A stretch of 64,000 bases of DNA, from contig OZ245051.1 of the NCBI GenBank assembly GCA_965224515.1, forward strand, positions 1,736,001 to 1,800,000. The letters are read 5' to 3'. Positions 16,724 through 25,372 of this stretch are shown here, piece after piece. This DNA is from Sedimenticola_A sp040506425. GTDB taxonomy: Bacteria; Pseudomonadota; Gammaproteobacteria; Chromatiales; Chromatiaceae. Below the pieces are notes generated by a model. It was not told where the DNA came from, did not search any database, and saw only the letters and a program-made list of their open reading frames with translations. The position numbers and the translations under genes are program-made. The first letter of the stretch is position 1. Each line of letters opens with the position of its first letter.

Positions 16724-18544
16724 GTGATACATAAACTCCGCAACGTCGCCATCATTGCCCATGTTGACCATGGCAAAACCACCCTGGTGGACGAGCTTCT
16801 GAAGCAGTCAGGTACTCTGGGTGAACGTTTCGGCGAGGTCGAGCGAGTCATGGACTCCAACGACCAGGAGAAGGAGCGCGGTATTACCATCCTCTCCAAG
16901 AACACCGCCATCAACTGGAACGACTACCGGATCAACATCGTCGACACCCCCGGGCACGCCGACTTCGGCGGCGAGGTGGAGCGGGTGCTCTCCATGGTGG
17001 ATTCAGTGCTGCTGCTGGTGGACGCCCAGGAAGGGCCCATGCCGCAGACACGATTCGTTACCCAGAAGGCATTCAATCACGGCTTGCGCCCCATCGTCGT
17101 GGTGAACAAGATCGATAAGCCCGGTGCGCGCCCTGACTGGGTGATTGACCAGGTATTCGAGCTGTTCGACCGTTTGGGTGCCACCGATGAGCAACTGGAT
17201 TTCCCGATCATCTACGCCTCGGCAATCAACGGCTATGCCGGTGTGGAGGACGATGTGCGCGAAGGGGATATGACTCCGCTGTTCGAGGCGATCGTGGAGC
17301 ACTGCCCGGTGCCGGAAGTTGATCCCGACGGTCCCTTTCAGATGCAGGTATCCAATCTGGACTACAACAGCTACGTGGGCGCCATCGCGGTGGGTCGTGT
17401 CACCCGTGGTACGGTAAGGCCCAATCAGCAGGTAGTGGTTGCCAAGTACGACGGTGAAGAGCACAAGGCGAAGATTGGTATCGTCTACGGCTACATGGGT
17501 CTGCAGCGCCACGAGGTGGAGCAGGCCAGCGCTGGGGATATCATCGCCATCACCGGTATCGAAGGCCCCAATGTCTCTGATACCCTCTGCGATCCCAACA
17601 ATATCGAGGCGCTGTCTGCCCTGAGCGTGGACGAGCCCACAGTCTCCATGACCTTCCAGGTGAACGCTTCACCCTTTGCGGGTAAAGAGGGTAAGTACCT
17701 CACATCGCGCCAACTCAAGGATCGTCTGGAGCGCGAGTTGATCCACAATGTCGCGCTGCGCGTGGAAGAGGGCACCGACCCGGAGAAATTCAAGGTCTCC
17801 GGTCGTGGTGAACTGCACCTCTCCGTTCTGATTGAGACCATGCGTCGTGAAGGTTTTGAGTTGGCGGTCTCCCGTCCCGAGGTGATCTTCAGGGAAGTCG
17901 AGGGCGAGGTGTGCGAGCCCTACGAGCAGCTGACCGTGGATGTGGAAGAGCAGCACCAGGGTGCGCTGATGGAGGCACTGGGCACCCGCAAGGGTGATCT
18001 GAAGGATATGGTGCCCGATGGCGAGGGTCGTGTACGTCTCGACTACATTATCCCGTCCCGTGGCCTGATCGGGTTTCAGACAGAGTTTATGACCACTACG
18101 TCAGGCACCGGACTGATGTACCACGTGTTCGATCACTACGGTCCTGCCCAGCACGGTGGTATCGCTCCGCGCAAGAACGGTGTGATGATCTCCAACGGCC
18201 AGGGCAAGGTGCTCGGCTTTGCCCTGTTCAATCTCCAGGACAGGGGCAAGATGTTCGCCTCTCCCGGCGATGAGGTTTACGAAGGTCAGCTTGTGGGTAT
18301 CCACTCACGTGATAACGACCTGGTGGTCAACCCGCTCAAGGGCAAGCAGCTGACCAACGTCCGTGCCTCGGGCAAGGATGACGCCATCGCCCTGACGCCG
18401 CCGATCAAGTTTTCCCTGGAACAGGCCCTTGAGTTTATCGAGGAAGACGAGCTGGTGGAGATCACTCCAAACGCCATTCGTCTGCGCAAGCGCTTTCTGA
18501 AAGAGCACGAGCGCAAGCGCGCTTCCCGCGATAGCAAGGACTAG
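16724..18544 (+). CDS. typA: Ribosome-associated translational GTPase TypA/BipA
   Basis: A 606-residue GTPase of the elongation-factor class that acts on the ribosome under stress and in assembly. Start at residues MIHKLRNVAIIAHVDHGKTT with the P-loop AHVDHGKTT; DTPGHADFGGEVERVL (G3) and NKIDKPGARP (G4) follow. The C-terminal BipA-specific domain includes SRGLIGFQTEFMT and APRKNGVMISNGQG. The frame opens at 16658, but GTG 16724 with AGGAA about 5 nt upstream matches the family N-terminus and lies after the -10 element. Length agrees with E. coli BipA. Confidence 0.96.
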   Translation: MIHKLRNVAIIAHVDHGKTTLVDELLKQSGTLGERFGEVERVMDSNDQEKERGITILSKNTAINWNDYRINIVDTPGHADFGGEVERVLSMVDSVLLLVDAQEGPMPQTRFVTQKAFNHGLRPIVVVNKIDKPGARPDWVIDQVFELFDRLGATDEQLDFPIIYASAINGYAGVEDDVREGDMTPLFEAIVEHCPVPEVDPDGPFQMQVSNLDYNSYVGAIAVGRVTRGTVRPNQQVVVAKYDGEEHKAKIGIVYGYMGLQRHEVEQASAGDIIAITGIEGPNVSDTLCDPNNIEALSALSVDEPTVSMTFQVNASPFAGKEGKYLTSRQLKDRLERELIHNVALRVEEGTDPEKFKVSGRGELHLSVLIETMRREGFELAVSRPEVIFREVEGEVCEPYEQLTVDVEEQHQGALMEALGTRKGDLKDMVPDGEGRVRLDYIIPSRGLIGFQTEFMTTTSGTGLMYHVFDHYGPAQHGGIAPRKNGVMISNGQGKVLGFALFNLQDRGKMFASPGDEVYEGQLVGIHSRDNDLVVNPLKGKQLTNVRASGKDDAIALTPPIKFSLEQALEFIEEDELVEITPNAIRLRKRFLKEHERKRASRDSKD

Positions 18545-18639
18545 GATACTGTTCGGTTGGGTGTAGGCTTTATGAAGGCTTGCGCCCGTCCGGGTTGTAA
18601 CAGCTTGATGGGTATTGTTTTTCAATGCCCTGAAAAGAG

Positions 18640-18673
18640 AAAACCCCAACAGCAATCCTTGCTGTTGGGGCAG
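18640..18673 (-). terminator. Strong hairpin oriented as a minus-strand terminator
   Basis: CCCCAACAGCAATCCTTGCTGTTGGGG forms an 11-bp stem. Read on the plus strand it is followed by CAGTGTCG with no T tract. On the minus strand it is followed by TTTTCTCTTTT, as a Rho-independent terminator should be. No minus-strand gene is seen in 18674-18889, so it may end an unannotated small transcript or act poorly for typA. The rest of 18545-18889 shows no other feature. Confidence 0.5.
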
Positions 18674-18889
18674 TGTCGCCGGGCTTGGTTGGCAAAGGGT
18701 GTCCAATCCTTAGACTCGTCCCTGGGCTTGGGATCCTATCCTTGGGCGTCCGTGGTTGGCGACAACAATAGAATCTCATAACCGTTGGTTAAAAACAGTG
18801 AGGAGTTTCTCCGAGGCTTGTAGGAATTTTCTGAAACGGGTCTAGGGAAAACCCTTCTTTCTCTGGTGTAAGGGTGCAGGTGAAAGCGG

Positions 18890-19327
18890 ATGATCGGTTT
18901 ATTACAACGGGTTAGCTCCTCCAGGGTCGATGTGGATGACGAGACTGTGGGCGAAGTAGGCCCGGGTCTGATGGTGTTGGTGGGGGTAGAGAGAGGGGAT
19001 GACGAGGCCAAGGCTGATAGGCTGCTTGAGCGTCTACTGGGCTATCGCGTGTTTCCCGATGATACCGGCCGCATGAACCTCAGCCTGAAAGATGTCGGTG
19101 GTGGTCTGCTGCTGATCCCCCAGTTCACCTTGGCCGCCGATACCCGCAAGGGAACCCGTGCGGGATTTTCTTCCGCCGCTCATCCTGATGAGGGGGAGCG
19201 GCTGTTTCGCTATCTGTGCGAAAAGGCCCGGAACGAACATCCCCGGGTCGAGACGGGTGTTTTTGGCGCCGATATGCAGGTCAGCCTGACCAATGACGGA
19301 CCGGTTACCTTCTGGCTTCAGGTCTGA
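18890..19327 (+). CDS. dtd: D-aminoacyl-tRNA deacylase
   Basis: A 145-residue enzyme that hydrolyses D-amino acids from mischarged tRNAs. Family landmarks are MIGLLQRVSSSRVDVD at the N-terminus, GLMVLVGVERGD, YRVFPDDTGRMNLSL, and the C-terminal TNDGPVTFWLQ containing the Gly-Pro element that reaches across the dimer. The usual SQFTL loop reads PQFTLAADTRKGTRAGF here. AGGTGA lies about 10 nt before ATG 18890. It begins a run that continues with the histidine genes. Confidence 0.95.
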   Translation: MIGLLQRVSSSRVDVDDETVGEVGPGLMVLVGVERGDDEAKADRLLERLLGYRVFPDDTGRMNLSLKDVGGGLLLIPQFTLAADTRKGTRAGFSSAAHPDEGERLFRYLCEKARNEHPRVETGVFGADMQVSLTNDGPVTFWLQV

Positions 19328-19419
19328 ATAGCCTGTAATATCGGGGGTTTGAGTTTAAAGAAACCTGCCACTCCTCCTGTATTGGGGGTGCGGCCTGTCA
19401 ACTGTTTGGAGTCCGATGG

Positions 19420-20010
19420 ATGCAGCGTACAGCTGAGATCGAGCGTAATACTCTCGAAACCCAGATCAAGGTCGGTATCAACCTGGATGGAACAGGTGTT
19501 TCCAGCCTGGATACCGGGATGCCTTTTCTCGAGCACATGCTGGACCAGGTGGCCCGGCACGGCCTCATTGACCTCGACATAAAGGCCAAGGGTGATCTGC
19601 ACATCGATGGGCACCACACGGCAGAGGATATCGGTATCGCACTCGGCCAGGCGATGGAGCAGGCTGTGGGCGATAAAAAAGGCATCCGCCGTTACGGCCA
19701 CGCCTATGTACCCCTCGATGAAGCGCTGTCACGGGTGGTGATTGATTTTTCGGGACGTCCCGGGCTTGAATTCGGGGTGGAGTTTACCCGTGCCAGCATC
19801 GGTGATTTTGATACCGAGCTGTTTTACGAGTTCTTCCAGGGCTTTATCAATCACGCCAAGGTGACCCTGCACATCGACTGTCTGCGCGGACGCAACGCTC
19901 ACCACATCGCAGAGACGGTGTTCAAGGCTTTCGGGCGCGCCCTGCGCATGGCCCTGGAAGAGGATTCGCGGATGGCGGGTATGCTTCCCTCCACCAAAGG
20001 CAGTCTCTAG
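19420..20010 (+). CDS. hisB: Imidazoleglycerol-phosphate dehydratase
   Basis: A 196-residue monofunctional HisB, the dehydratase step of histidine synthesis. The two metal-binding signatures are present: HIDGHHTAEDIGIALGQA and the later repeat in HHIAETVFKAFGRALRMAL. The core LDTGMPFLEHMLDQVARHGL is typical. The length agrees with enzymes lacking the N-terminal phosphatase domain of enterobacterial HisB. It is first of four his genes in pathway-typical order B-H-A-F. Confidence 0.96.
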   Translation: MQRTAEIERNTLETQIKVGINLDGTGVSSLDTGMPFLEHMLDQVARHGLIDLDIKAKGDLHIDGHHTAEDIGIALGQAMEQAVGDKKGIRRYGHAYVPLDEALSRVVIDFSGRPGLEFGVEFTRASIGDFDTELFYEFFQGFINHAKVTLHIDCLRGRNAHHIAETVFKAFGRALRMALEEDSRMAGMLPSTKGSL

Positions 20011-20033
20011 TAGAGTTTTTTGGCAGTTCAAAT

Positions 20034-20675
20034 ATGTCTAGAACAATCGCAGTCATTGATTATGGCATGGGCAATCTGCGCTCTGTCTCCAAGGCCGTCG
20101 AGCATGTTGCCGATGCCGCTGACAGGGTGCTGGTTACCGATGACCCGGATAAAATTCTTTCAGCAGATCGCGTGGTTTTTCCCGGCCAGGGTGCGGCACG
20201 TGACTGCATGGCGGCAATCTCCGATCACCATCTGAACAAGGCGGTTCTGGATGCTGCCCACAGCAAGCCGTTTTTCGGTATATGCATGGGACTCCAGGTG
20301 TTGATGCAGTTCAGCAAGGAGAATGACGGTACCGATCTGCTGGGCCTGATTCCCGGTAAGGTGGAGCGCTTTGCCGATGATATGGTTGTCAACGGTCAGC
20401 ATCTGAAGATTCCCCAGATGGGCTGGAACCAGGTCAACCAGGCCACCCAGCACCCATTGTGGGAAGGTATTGACCAGGGCAGCCGCTTCTACTTTGTGCA
20501 CAGTTACTACGTGGTGCCTGAAGATGGCTCCCTGGTTGCAGGTACCACCGATTACGGTACCGAGTTTGCCAGCGTGCTTGCCCGGGACAATCTTTTTGCC
20601 ACCCAGTTTCATCCGGAAAAAAGTGCCGATGCCGGCCTGCGCCTGATGAAGAACTTCCTGAACTGGAATATCTGA
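20034..20675 (+). CDS. hisH: Imidazole glycerol phosphate synthase, glutaminase subunit
   Basis: A 213-residue class I glutamine amidotransferase that supplies ammonia to HisF. VIDYGMGNLRSV opens the domain. The nucleophile Cys lies in FFGICMGLQVL and the His/Glu of the triad in FATQFHPEKSADAG. PGQGAARDCM forms the oxyanion-side loop. It is placed 23 nt after hisB and 23 nt before hisA. Confidence 0.96.
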   Translation: MSRTIAVIDYGMGNLRSVSKAVEHVADAADRVLVTDDPDKILSADRVVFPGQGAARDCMAAISDHHLNKAVLDAAHSKPFFGICMGLQVLMQFSKENDGTDLLGLIPGKVERFADDMVVNGQHLKIPQMGWNQVNQATQHPLWEGIDQGSRFYFVHSYYVVPEDGSLVAGTTDYGTEFASVLARDNLFATQFHPEKSADAGLRLMKNFLNWNI

Positions 20676-20698
20676 AATTACCGAAAGGGCTGAATAGC

Positions 20699-21436
20699 GT
20701 GTTACTGATACCTGCAATTGATTTGAAAGACGGTAAATGTGTTCGCCTGCGCCAGGGGCGTATGGATGACGACACCGTGTTCTCCGATGATCCGGTGGCG
20801 ATGGCCGGACGTTGGGTTGACGCTGGTGCGCGTCGGCTGCACCTGGTGGATCTCAATGGTGCCTTTGCCGGCGAGCCGGTAAACGGTGAGGTGATCCAGG
20901 CGATTGCCAAGGCCTACCCCGATCTTCCCATACAGGTGGGTGGAGGTATACGTGATGAGGCGACGATCCAGGCCTACCTGAATGCCGGTGTCGATTACGC
21001 AATCATCGGAACCCAGGCGGTCAAGGAACCCGACTTCGTGGGGCGTGCCTGCAAGGCGTTTCCCGGACATGTCATCGTCGGCCTGGATGCAAAAGATGGC
21101 ATGGTAGCCATCGATGGCTGGGCGACAATTACTGAACACAAGGTAACCGACCTGGCCAAGCGTTTTGAGGAAGACGGCGTCTCCTCCATCGTCTATACCG
21201 ATATCGGTCGTGACGGCATGCTCTCCGGCCCCAACACGGAAGCCACTGCTGCCCTGGCCGAAGCCATTACCATTCCTGTTGTGGCCTCGGGCGGTATCAC
21301 CAATATCGACGACATACGAACCCTGTGCGGTGCGGCCTCTTCCGGCATCATGGGTGCCATCACCGGTCGTGCTATCTACGAAGGGACCCTGGATTTCGCC
21401 GAGGGTCAGCAGCTGGCCGACTCCCTGGTGGGTTGA
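20699..21436 (+). CDS. hisA: ProFAR isomerase
   Basis: A 245-residue (beta/alpha)8 barrel, 1-(5-phosphoribosyl)-5-[(5-phosphoribosylamino)methylideneamino]imidazole-4-carboxamide isomerase. Catalytic Asp residues lie in LIPAIDLKDGKCVRLRQG and VYTDIGRDGMLSGPN. The phosphate-binding loops are VGGGIRD and ASGGITN. It starts with GTG at 20699 in the operon hisB-H-A-F. Confidence 0.96.
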   Translation: MLLIPAIDLKDGKCVRLRQGRMDDDTVFSDDPVAMAGRWVDAGARRLHLVDLNGAFAGEPVNGEVIQAIAKAYPDLPIQVGGGIRDEATIQAYLNAGVDYAIIGTQAVKEPDFVGRACKAFPGHVIVGLDAKDGMVAIDGWATITEHKVTDLAKRFEEDGVSSIVYTDIGRDGMLSGPNTEATAALAEAITIPVVASGGITNIDDIRTLCGAASSGIMGAITGRAIYEGTLDFAEGQQLADSLVG

Positions 21437-21468
21437 GACATACAACAGAACTGAAACTGGATAACCCG

Positions 21469-22239
21469 ATGTTAGCCAAACGTATCATTCCCTGTCTCGA
21501 TGTTGACGCCGGGCGCGTTGTCAAAGGGGTCAAGTTCGTCGAAATCCGCGATGCCGGTGATCCGGTTGAAGTGGCCAGACGTTATAACGAGGAGGGTGCC
21601 GATGAGATCACCTTTCTCGATATCACTGCCAGCTCGGATGATCGCGAGACCATTGTTCACGTAGTGGAGCAGGTTGCCAGCGAGGTGTTTATCCCGCTTA
21701 CCGTGGGTGGCGGCATCCGCACCACCGAAGATGTTCGACGCATGCTCAATGCCGGTGCCGACAAGGTGGCGATCAATACAGCGGCCGTCTTCAATCCTGA
21801 ATTTGTAAAAGAGGCTGCTGACCGTTTCGGTTCACAGTGTATCGTTGTCGCCATTGATGCCAAGAAGGTCAGTGGAGAGGGTGAACCTCTCAAGTGGGAG
21901 ATCTTTACCCACGGCGGCCGCAAGCCCACCGGGCTCGATGCCATAGAGTGGGCACGCAGGATGGTTGATTACGGTGCCGGGGAGATCCTGCTTACCAGCA
22001 TGGACCGCGACGGTACCAAGATCGGATTCGATCTTGCCCTGACCCGGGCTATCAGCGAGGCGGTCAGCGTCCCTGTAATCGCCTCAGGTGGTGTGGGCGA
22101 GTTGCAGCACCTGGTGGACGGGGTGGTGGAGGGGGCCGCTGATGCGGTACTGGCTGCCAGTATCTTCCACTTTGCAGAGTACAGTATCGGGGAGGCCAAG
22201 CAGTTCATGGCCGACAAGGGCGTGGAAGTTCGACTATAA
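21469..22239 (+). CDS. hisF: Imidazole glycerol phosphate synthase, cyclase subunit
   Basis: A 256-residue (beta/alpha)8 barrel that closes the imidazole ring and pairs with HisH. IIPCLDVDAGRVVKGVKF carries the first catalytic Asp, and TSMDRDGTKIGFD the second. Phosphate loops are VGGGIRT and ASGGVGE. The reading frame is open further upstream inside hisA, but ATG 21469 matches the family N-terminus MLAKRIIPCLD. Unlike many relatives, hisI does not follow directly. Confidence 0.96.
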   Translation: MLAKRIIPCLDVDAGRVVKGVKFVEIRDAGDPVEVARRYNEEGADEITFLDITASSDDRETIVHVVEQVASEVFIPLTVGGGIRTTEDVRRMLNAGADKVAINTAAVFNPEFVKEAADRFGSQCIVVAIDAKKVSGEGEPLKWEIFTHGGRKPTGLDAIEWARRMVDYGAGEILLTSMDRDGTKIGFDLALTRAISEAVSVPVIASGGVGELQHLVDGVVEGAADAVLAASIFHFAEYSIGEAKQFMADKGVEVRL

Positions 22240-22297
22240 CCATTCTATTGCCCGGCAGTTCTGTAGGGCTGTGGGCTGACTTCAGGGAGAGGGGCAG

Positions 22298-22990
22298 ATG
22301 ATGGAACGGATCTTCGGTATTGTTGCAGTTGCCCTGCTACTGACTGTGCATTCAGTTGCTGCGGTGGCAGCCAGCAGCGACCAGGAAGCCAAGATGACGG
22401 AAGTTCTCGATGTGCTTCGTGATCTGCGGGCTATTCCCGAGGAGTCCATACCCCCGGCACTGCTGAGAGATGCAGGCGCCATCGCTGTAATTCCGAATGT
22501 GGTCAAGGTCGGGCTGGTTATCGGTGGGCGCTACGGCAAGGGCGTGATCAGCGTTCGAAAGGCAGATGGCGGCTGGAGCGATCCGCTGTTTCTCTCGGTT
22601 ACCGGTGGCAGCGTCGGCTGGCAGATCGGCGCCCAGTCCACGGACGTGGTTCTGGTGTTCAAATCCAGCAAGAGTATCGATAGCCTGGTTCAGGGTAAAT
22701 TCACCCTGGGTGCGGATGCCGCCATTGCAGCAGGTCCTCTTGGCCGCAAGGCGGCGGCTGCCACAGATACCCAGCTGAAGTCGGAAATTTACTCCTATTC
22801 CCGCAGTCGGGGGTTGTTTGTGGGTATCGCACTGGATGGTGCTTCGCTGGCGATTGAGCATGGGGATAATGCCCGTTATTATCAGGCTCCCGAGATAACC
22901 GCAGAACAGATTATCGACAGCACAGCGGGCAAGGCCCCCGCCTCTGCAACCTGGTTGCGGGATATGCTGTCCAGGCAGACAACGAACTAG
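22298..22990 (+). CDS. Exported SYLF (Ysc84-like) domain protein
   Basis: A 230-residue protein with a signal peptide (about residues 1-24, ending VAAVAAS) and a SYLF domain. Signatures are PPALLRDAGAIAVIPNVVKVGLVIGG, GKGVISVR, GGWSDPLFLSVTGGSVGWQIG, and the C-terminal YSYSRSRGLFVGIALDGASL. SYLF domains bind lipids, and bacterial members are secreted or periplasmic. The gene is inserted between hisF and hisE with short spacing, so it is probably co-transcribed with histidine genes without an obvious shared role. Confidence 0.88.
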   Translation: MMERIFGIVAVALLLTVHSVAAVAASSDQEAKMTEVLDVLRDLRAIPEESIPPALLRDAGAIAVIPNVVKVGLVIGGRYGKGVISVRKADGGWSDPLFLSVTGGSVGWQIGAQSTDVVLVFKSSKSIDSLVQGKFTLGADAAIAAGPLGRKAAAATDTQLKSEIYSYSRSRGLFVGIALDGASLAIEHGDNARYYQAPEITAEQIIDSTAGKAPASATWLRDMLSRQTTN

Positions 22991-23001
22991 GGCCCTTGTT
23001 T

Positions 23002-23322
23002 ATGAGTGACGTACTTGAACGTTTGGCAGAGGTGCTGGAGGAGCGGAAATCCGCAGAGCCGGACAGCTCCTACGTGGCAAAGCTCTACGCCAAGGGGCTT
23101 GATGCGATTTTGAAGAAAATCGGTGAAGAGGCTACGGAGACCGTCATGGCGGCGAAAGACGGCCATGCGGATAAAATCATCTACGAGACAGCGGATCTCT
23201 GGTTTCACTCCATGGTCCTGCTTGCGCAGCAGGGACTTGGGCCGCAGGATGTACTGGCGGAACTGGACCGTCGTTTCGGTCTTTCCGGGCTGGAAGAGAA
23301 AGCCAGCCGGGGTGAGGAATAA
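23002..23322 (+). CDS. hisE: Phosphoribosyl-ATP pyrophosphatase
   Basis: A 106-residue all-helical MazG-like hydrolase for the second step of histidine synthesis. The motifs are SYVAKLYAKGLDAILKKIGEEATETVMAAK with the metal-binding EExxE region, and KIIYETADLWFHSMVLL with the second ExxD. The frame opens at TTG 22996, but ATG 23002 is the family start. It is followed by tatABC, a common gammaproteobacterial neighbourhood. Confidence 0.94.
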   Translation: MSDVLERLAEVLEERKSAEPDSSYVAKLYAKGLDAILKKIGEEATETVMAAKDGHADKIIYETADLWFHSMVLLAQQGLGPQDVLAELDRRFGLSGLEEKASRGEE

Positions 23323-23365
23323 ACCTCTGCGCCTTCGCGCATTTTCGGTTATTATCGGCGATCTG

Positions 23366-23386
23366 CGACGGAATGGAGTTCCGTCT
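23366..23386 (+). terminator. Small hairpin between hisE and tatA
   Basis: GACGGAA-TGGAG-TTCCGTC forms a 7-bp stem followed by TGTAATAGAATTATTTT. The T run is broken, so it would be a weak terminator or an attenuating structure before the tat genes. Confidence 0.35.
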
Positions 23387-23457
23387 GTAATAGAATTATT
23401 TTGATGGGTCAGAGTACATGAGTATACGGACCCCGCGTTGGATATTTGGAGAAGGTA

Positions 23458-23694
23458 ATGGGTATCGGTGGAATCAGTATTTGGCAGTTGTTGATTGTTC
23501 TGGTGATCGTTTTGCTGCTTTTCGGCACTAAACGCCTGAAGAACATCGGCTCTGATCTGGGCAATGCAGTGAAAGGTTTCAAGGGCGCCGTCAAGGATGG
23601 CGAGAAAGAGGCCGAACAGGCGAAGCTGGAAGAGGCTGACAAGGAAGACGTGATCGAAGGCGAAGCCACGGTCGAGAAAAAGGAAAAGTCCTGA
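23458..23694 (+). CDS. tatA: Sec-independent translocase subunit TatA
   Basis: A 78-residue pore-forming subunit of twin-arginine translocation. Short periplasmic N-terminus, one membrane helix (SIWQLLIVLVIVLLLFGTKRL with the FG hinge), an amphipathic helix (KNIGSDLGNAVKGFKGAV), and a charged tail. The frame opens at TTG 23446, but ATG 23458 has GGAGAAGG just upstream and gives the usual MGIGGISIWQ start. Confidence 0.96.
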   Translation: MGIGGISIWQLLIVLVIVLLLFGTKRLKNIGSDLGNAVKGFKGAVKDGEKEAEQAKLEEADKEDVIEGEATVEKKEKS

Positions 23695-23739
23695 TTCCTG
23701 CACCCATCAAAGTGCGTTTGATCTGCTTAATCCATAATC

Positions 23740-24138
23740 ATGTTTGACGTCGGTTTTTTCGAATTGTTGATTCTGGGCCTGGTGGCCCTGCTTGTGGTCG
23801 GTCCAGAGCGTCTGCCCAAGCTGGCCCATACTGCCGGGAAATGGATGGGCAAGGGGCGGAGCATGATCTCATCGGTCAAGGCCGAAATTGACAAGGAGAT
23901 CAAGGCCGAAGAGCTCAAGCAGGTCTTGGAAGAGCAGAAGAAAAAGATGAACCCGCTGGAGGATGTGATCGAAGAGACCACCGAAACCATGCGGGATATT
24001 AAGAACGAAACAGAGACCACGATGAGAGATGCCCAGGCAACTTTCGGCTCAGAGGATGAGTCGCATAGCCAGTCTGGCGATTCTGGCGTGAAGTCCACCG
24101 ACACTACCCATGACCCAGAGCAACGATCCGGCGGATAG
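23740..24138 (+). CDS. tatB: Sec-independent translocase subunit TatB
   Basis: A 132-residue TatB, the substrate-receptor partner of TatC. The N-terminal MFDVGFFELLILGLVALLVV helix carries the invariant Glu8, followed by the GPERLPKLAHTAGKW hinge and a long amphipathic, charged helix. The C-terminal tail is rich in Glu, Thr and Ser and is disordered-looking. The last 29 bases overlap tatC. Confidence 0.95.
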   Translation: MFDVGFFELLILGLVALLVVGPERLPKLAHTAGKWMGKGRSMISSVKAEIDKEIKAEELKQVLEEQKKKMNPLEDVIEETTETMRDIKNETETTMRDAQATFGSEDESHSQSGDSGVKSTDTTHDPEQRSGG

Positions 24139-25306
24139 CAGCTCCCTGGCGGAGCAGCCTTTTGTTTCACACCTGATTGAACTCCGCGACCGGCTGTTGA
24201 GAGCGGTGGTGGCGATTATCATCATCTTTTTGGTCCTGTTCCCCTTCGCCAACGATATCTACCAGGTTATTTCGGCGCCACTGCTGGCCAAGCTGCCCCA
24301 GGGCGACCAGATGATCGCTACTGGCGTCATCTCGCCTTTCCTTGCGCCATTCAAGTTGGCGCTGGTTGCGGCGATATTCCTGGCCATGCCTTTCCTGCTC
24401 TACCAGCTTTGGTCGTTTATTGCCCCGGGGCTATACAAACACGAGAAGCGTGTGCTGATCCCCATGGTGGGTTCCAGTGCGCTGCTCTTCTACCTGGGTT
24501 CGGCATTTGCTTTCTACGTCGTGTTCCCCCTGGTGTTTGCCTTTATGGTGGCAACCACCCCTGATGGTGTGAACATGGCGCCGGATATTACCCAGTATCT
24601 GGAGTTTGTACTGACGCTCTTCTTCGCCTTCGGTCTCGCTTTCGAAGTGCCCATCGCCACCATTATTCTGGTCTGGATGGGCATGACCACACCGGAGAGT
24701 CTCTCCAACAAGCGGCCCTACATTATCGTCGGCGCATTCTGTATCGGCATGCTTCTTACGCCCCCCGACGTGATCTCGCAGACGCTTCTGGCGCTCCCGA
24801 TGTGGGTGCTGTTCGAAGTGGGGCTCTTCTTCTCCCGTATCGTCTATCGTGACAGGCAGAAGCGCAAAGCAGCAGAAGATGCCGAGTATGAAGCCGAATC
24901 GACACCAGCAGAAAAAGCGGTACCTGCGGCAGCAACGGCTGCACCCGCAACCGCTGGTTCAGCGGATTTCTTCGATGGTGACCTGACTCCCGAGGAGATG
25001 GATAAGGCCGTTGATCCCGATCGCTTTGTTCCCCTCACGGAAGATGAGCTTGATGCAGAGCTCGACGCCATTGAAGCCGAGGAAGAGGATGATTTTGACG
25101 AAGCCGACCTCGGTGAGAACGATGATGGCGGCATGTCCGACGAACTGTTCGAGGAGAAGCTGAGGCTTGTCAAAGAGCTGCGTGACCAGGAAGAAGAGAC
25201 CAAGGCACGTGGAGTGCTATACGAGCTTCTGGGGCATGCGGATGACGAACAGGCCAAGGTCGTTCGGAATATTCTCAGTCAGCTTGACGGTGAAGGCTGG
25301 TCTTAA
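24110..25306 (+). CDS. tatC: Sec-independent translocase subunit TatC with long acidic C-terminal extension
   Basis: A 398-residue protein. Residues 1-250 are a canonical TatC with six membrane helices: PFVSHLIELRDRLLRAV at the start, FKLALVAAIFLAMPFLLYQLWSFIAPGLYKHEK, and the conserved Glu in FAFGLAFEVPIA. After helix six comes about 150 extra residues. The first part is Ala/Pro-rich (TPAEKAVPAAATAAPATAG), then strongly acidic (DAELDAIEAEEEDDFDEADL), ending in a helical region (FEEKLRLVKELRDQEEETKA and DDEQAKVVRNILSQL). Most TatC proteins end near residue 255, so the tail is unusual. Start overlaps tatB. Confidence 0.95.
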   Translation: MTQSNDPADSSSLAEQPFVSHLIELRDRLLRAVVAIIIIFLVLFPFANDIYQVISAPLLAKLPQGDQMIATGVISPFLAPFKLALVAAIFLAMPFLLYQLWSFIAPGLYKHEKRVLIPMVGSSALLFYLGSAFAFYVVFPLVFAFMVATTPDGVNMAPDITQYLEFVLTLFFAFGLAFEVPIATIILVWMGMTTPESLSNKRPYIIVGAFCIGMLLTPPDVISQTLLALPMWVLFEVGLFFSRIVYRDRQKRKAAEDAEYEAESTPAEKAVPAAATAAPATAGSADFFDGDLTPEEMDKAVDPDRFVPLTEDELDAELDAIEAEEEDDFDEADLGENDDGGMSDELFEEKLRLVKELRDQEEETKARGVLYELLGHADDEQAKVVRNILSQLDGEGWS

Positions 25307-25372
25307 GCAACCTTTTTCCATACTGCAGGTCCAATCCGTCAAACCGGAAATAAAGCGACCAATGGTGGAAAA

